Positions 3,973 through 6,501 of a stretch of 6,501 nucleotides of DNA are shown here, one piece after another (position 1 is the stretch's first letter; each line of letters starts with the position of its first letter). The stretch is from Methanosarcinales archaeon. GTDB taxonomy: Archaea; Halobacteriota; Methanosarcinia; Methanosarcinales; Methanocomedenaceae. The DNA is taken from positions 1 through 6,501 of the forward strand of contig DAOWEE010000311.1 in NCBI GenBank assembly GCA_030638625.1, in the 5' to 3' direction. Made by a program: the position numbers and the translations under genes. A model generated the notes under the pieces. That model saw only the letters and a program-made list of their open reading frames with translations, was not told the DNA's origin and did not search any database.

Positions 3973-6336
3973 ATGCACAAACCCGAACTATTGGCGCCAG
4001 CCGGAAGCAAAGAAGCACTTATAGCTGCAATTGAGAATGGAGCCGATGCCGTATATTTTGGCGGAGAGGTTTTTGGCGCAAGGCATGATGCCGGTCTAAC
4101 GCTTGAAGAAATTAAATGGGCTATTGATTACACCCATATCAACAAAGCCAAAGCATACGTAACAGTCAACACCCTAATCAAGGATTCAGAGTTCAAGAGG
4201 GTCAGTGAATTTCTACAATTCCTCTGCAATGCAGGAGCAGACGCAGTCATAGTGCAGGATATGGGCATCCTCAAATTGTTAAAGGACCAGCTCCCACAAC
4301 TTCCAGTGCATACCAGCACACAGATGACCATCCACAATATTGAAGGTATGCAATACCTTGAGGATATGGGAGTTAAACGTGTGGTGCTTGCGAGGGAGCT
4401 TTCCCTTGCTGAGATTCGGAAGATAAAATCCCAAACTAACACCGAGATTGAAGTATTCATCCACGGTGCGATGTGTATCTCTTATTCAGGCCAGTGTCTG
4501 TTTAGCAGTATGATAGGAGACAAAAGCGGGAACCGTGGATACTGTACCCAGCCCTGCCGGAGGAAATACACAATTGATGGAGCCAAAGGGCATCTCCTAA
4601 GTCCCAAAGACCTCAACATAAGTGAGAGTATTGGACATCTGATAGAGTCAGGTATTGATTCCTTCAAGATAGAAGGCAGATTAAAGCACCCCGAATATGT
4701 GGCAGGCGTGGTACGTATTTACCGGAAGCTTATCGAGAGATATTTTGAGAACCCGGCAGGTTTCAAAGTCTCTTATGATGAACAGCAAACACTGCGCCAG
4801 CTTTTTAATCGTGGCTTCACTGAAGGGTATTTTTTCGGGAATCCCGGCGGCAATCTGATGAGCAGGATACAGCCACATAATCAGGGAACATACCTTGGAA
4901 ATGTCGTCAAATACGACAGGGAAAGAAAATTTGCTTACATTCATATTGAGCAACCATTGAGGATAGGCGATGGGATCGGCACTCAGGGGCGTGGTACAGG
5001 AACTACGGTAAGAAGCATGTATATCGATAACCAGAGTGTGGAAAGTACCCCTGCCTGTGCAACAGTCAAAATACCCATGGAAAAAATCGTCTATAGCAAT
5101 GAGACGGTTTTCAAAACGTATGACTTCAGGCTCATGGAATCATTTAGAATCAAAGATGCCAGTCGAAAGATTCCCCTCAATATGTCTTTCACAGCAAAAC
5201 AGGGAAAACCGGTTACGCTTTCCATTACAGATGGGGTGAACCAGGTCACCCAAAAAGGAGATGTCCCGGAAAAAGCAAAAGGGTCTCCAATATCAGAAGA
5301 TTCTATAAACCAGCATTTGAAGAAACTTGGCAATACCTTTTTTGAGCCGGAAAATATCGTGATTGATTTAGACAATGATATTTTCATTCCCATTTCACAG
5401 CTTAATACTCTGCGCAGGACTGCTGTTAAAAAGCTTGAAGATGAACTTACAAGAAAATGGAAACGCAAATGCATCAAACCTGATATCACATTTGATAGTA
5501 GAGATATTCAAACCAAGACCAAACCTCTCCTTTCAGTAAATACCTGCTCATTGGAATCATTTAAAGCAGCCGTAGATGGCGGTGCAGATGTGGTCTATTT
5601 TGGTGGCGAGAATTTCACTGATAGTCCACTCACACCAGAAGATTACCAATCTGCCATTGAGTATGGTAAGCAAAAGGGAGTGAAAGTTTATCTCAATGCA
5701 CCAAGAATTGATAAAAAACTGGGCGAGTCTGATCAATTAAATAAATTGTATGAATTGTACCTTGACCAGAACCCGGATGGATTTCTTGTAGCAAACCCAG
5801 GTGCTCTGCACCGTCTTCATAATTCCACGGATAAATCACTTGTCATTGATTATCCCCTCAATGTGTTTAACCGGCTGGCAATGGCACATTATTCAGAGCA
5901 ATGCCAGAGGGTAACACTCTCACCTGAACTTACATTGGATGAAATAAAACAGATGGCGTCCAAAGGTCCGGTAGAATGTTTAGTCCATGGCTTTTTCCCT
6001 TTAATGGTTTTGGAACATGACCTGTTGGGAGAATTGTTCCCTGATGAGAGAATGCATGAGGCTTTGATGGAAGATGAAAAAGGTTTCACTTATCCTGTGA
6101 AAATTGATGAGCAAAAACGTACCTATGTCATGAACTCCAGGGAATTATGCATGCTAAGTCACATCCCTGAACTAATTGATGGAGGTGTCAACTGCCTGAG
6201 AATCGAGGCAAAAACGTATAATAAAAAAACTACTGGAAAGTTGACGCAAAGTTACCGTAAAGCCATAGATAATGGAACTACGGGGCATTGTGGCGGTAAG
6301 TATTCAACCGGACATTACTTCAGTGGGGTTTTGTGA
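3973..6336 (+). CDS. Peptidase U32 family protein with DUF3656-like middle and second U32-like half
   Basis: This 787-residue protein opens with PELLAPAGSKEALIAAIENGADAVYFGG, the U32 TIM-barrel start. IHGAMCISYSGQCLF and GNRGYCTQPCRR supply Cys168, Cys175, Cys191 and Cys195, the four conserved cysteines that hold an Fe-S cluster in the U32 hydroxylation proteins RlhA, TrhP and UbiU/UbiV. The barrel ends near SFKIEGRLKHPEYV. A DUF3656-like beta-rich region follows (about 275-510). Residues 517-787 form another U32-like half: GADVVYFGGENF (537-548) mirrors GADAVYFGGEVF (23-34), VHGFFPLM (671-678) mirrors IHGAMCIS, and the closing LRIEAKTYN mirrors FKIEGRLKH, but without cysteines. Despite the name, peptidase activity is doubtful; by analogy with RlhA and TrhP, hydroxylation of an rRNA or tRNA base is more likely. 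Its target in archaea is unknown to me. The start fits a TATA box 28 bases upstream. Confidence 0.92.
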   Translation: MHKPELLAPAGSKEALIAAIENGADAVYFGGEVFGARHDAGLTLEEIKWAIDYTHINKAKAYVTVNTLIKDSEFKRVSEFLQFLCNAGADAVIVQDMGILKLLKDQLPQLPVHTSTQMTIHNIEGMQYLEDMGVKRVVLARELSLAEIRKIKSQTNTEIEVFIHGAMCISYSGQCLFSSMIGDKSGNRGYCTQPCRRKYTIDGAKGHLLSPKDLNISESIGHLIESGIDSFKIEGRLKHPEYVAGVVRIYRKLIERYFENPAGFKVSYDEQQTLRQLFNRGFTEGYFFGNPGGNLMSRIQPHNQGTYLGNVVKYDRERKFAYIHIEQPLRIGDGIGTQGRGTGTTVRSMYIDNQSVESTPACATVKIPMEKIVYSNETVFKTYDFRLMESFRIKDASRKIPLNMSFTAKQGKPVTLSITDGVNQVTQKGDVPEKAKGSPISEDSINQHLKKLGNTFFEPENIVIDLDNDIFIPISQLNTLRRTAVKKLEDELTRKWKRKCIKPDITFDSRDIQTKTKPLLSVNTCSLESFKAAVDGGADVVYFGGENFTDSPLTPEDYQSAIEYGKQKGVKVYLNAPRIDKKLGESDQLNKLYELYLDQNPDGFLVANPGALHRLHNSTDKSLVIDYPLNVFNRLAMAHYSEQCQRVTLSPELTLDEIKQMASKGPVECLVHGFFPLMVLEHDLLGELFPDERMHEALMEDEKGFTYPVKIDEQKRTYVMNSRELCMLSHIPELIDGGVNCLRIEAKTYNKKTTGKLTQSYRKAIDNGTTGHCGGKYSTGHYFSGVL

Positions 6337-6398
6337 GGATAATGTCTGCGGACAGTCCACATCAAAAGAGTATTAAATCATAATACCTATCCAAAAGA

Positions 6399-6404
6399 AG
6401 GTGA
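6399..6404 (+). promoter_or_regulatory. Ribosome binding site of carB
   Basis: AGGTGA sits 4 bases before the ATG at 6409 and matches the anti-Shine-Dalgarno end of archaeal 16S rRNA. It fixes the carB start and contrasts with the pepF and U32 genes, which lack such a site. Confidence 0.7.
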
Positions 6405-6408
6405 GAAG

Positions 6409-6501
6409 ATGCCCAAACGAGAGGATATTCACAAAGTACTTATTATAGGCTCAGGCCCCATAGTCATCGGCCAGGCCGCAGAATTTGACTATTCCGGCAC
6501 A
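6409..6501 (+). CDS. carB: Carbamoyl-phosphate synthase large subunit, N-terminus (runs off the window)
   Basis: The 31 visible codons start MPKREDIHKVLIIGSGPIVIGQAAEFDYSGT, the invariant N-terminus of CarB, including the GSGPIVIGQAxEFDYSG loop that begins the first ATP-grasp half. The enzyme makes carbamoyl phosphate from bicarbonate, ATP and glutamine-derived ammonia for pyrimidine and arginine synthesis, with CarA supplying the ammonia. The full protein has about 1070 residues, so nearly all of it lies beyond the window. The start is set by AGGTGA. The gene begins 72 bases after the U32 stop, close enough for read-through from it. carA, which often precedes carB directly, is not upstream here; it may follow or lie elsewhere. 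Confidence 0.95.
   Translation, partial: MPKREDIHKVLIIGSGPIVIGQAAEFDYSGT

Overview
The window looks archaeal, most likely a methanogen-lineage euryarchaeon (Methanosarcinales, an ANME or a relative); this is inferred. The supporting signs are TATA boxes about 25-30 bases upstream of predicted transcript starts, two large genes that look leaderless, GGTGA/AGGT-type ribosome binding sites, a HEPN gene end, a small archaeal RelB-like antitoxin, and a long U32-family protein. No rRNA, tRNA, CRISPR array or intact insertion sequence is visible.

Left part (1-1110): the 3' end of a HEPN-domain gene on + converges on a minus-strand gene (267-788). That gene encodes a small predicted zinc metallopeptidase with the motif HEYIHSLGYLD. 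Its TATA box is bracketed by a perfect GTTCGCA/TGCGAAC inverted repeat. The next roughly 300 bases are non-coding and carry nested dyads plus a CGCAAAG-type hairpin.

Middle part (1107-2106): a minus-strand 120-residue ORF looks like the C-terminal tail of an AlbA_2/Schlafen-like ATP-binding regulator (linker, TQVK repeats encoded by a 12-bp tandem repeat, winged helix). It is bracketed by two unrelated dispersed-type hairpin repeats. Next comes a 71-residue RelB-like antitoxin whose stop overlaps (ATGA) the start of a toxin frame that ends after 17 codons. The region has the look of a decay zone of accessory genes.

Right part (2107-6501): three well-preserved genes, all on +. They are an M3-family oligoendopeptidase F, a 787-residue U32-family protein with its four Fe-S-type cysteines and a second, cysteine-less U32-like half, and the first 31 codons of carB. 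The two peptidase-like genes each seem to have their own promoter; carB has a strong ribosome binding site 72 bases after the U32 gene. No shared pathway connects them. The most unusual items are the HExxHxxGxxD metallopeptidase and its promoter, the duplicated U32 protein, and the truncated regulator and toxin.
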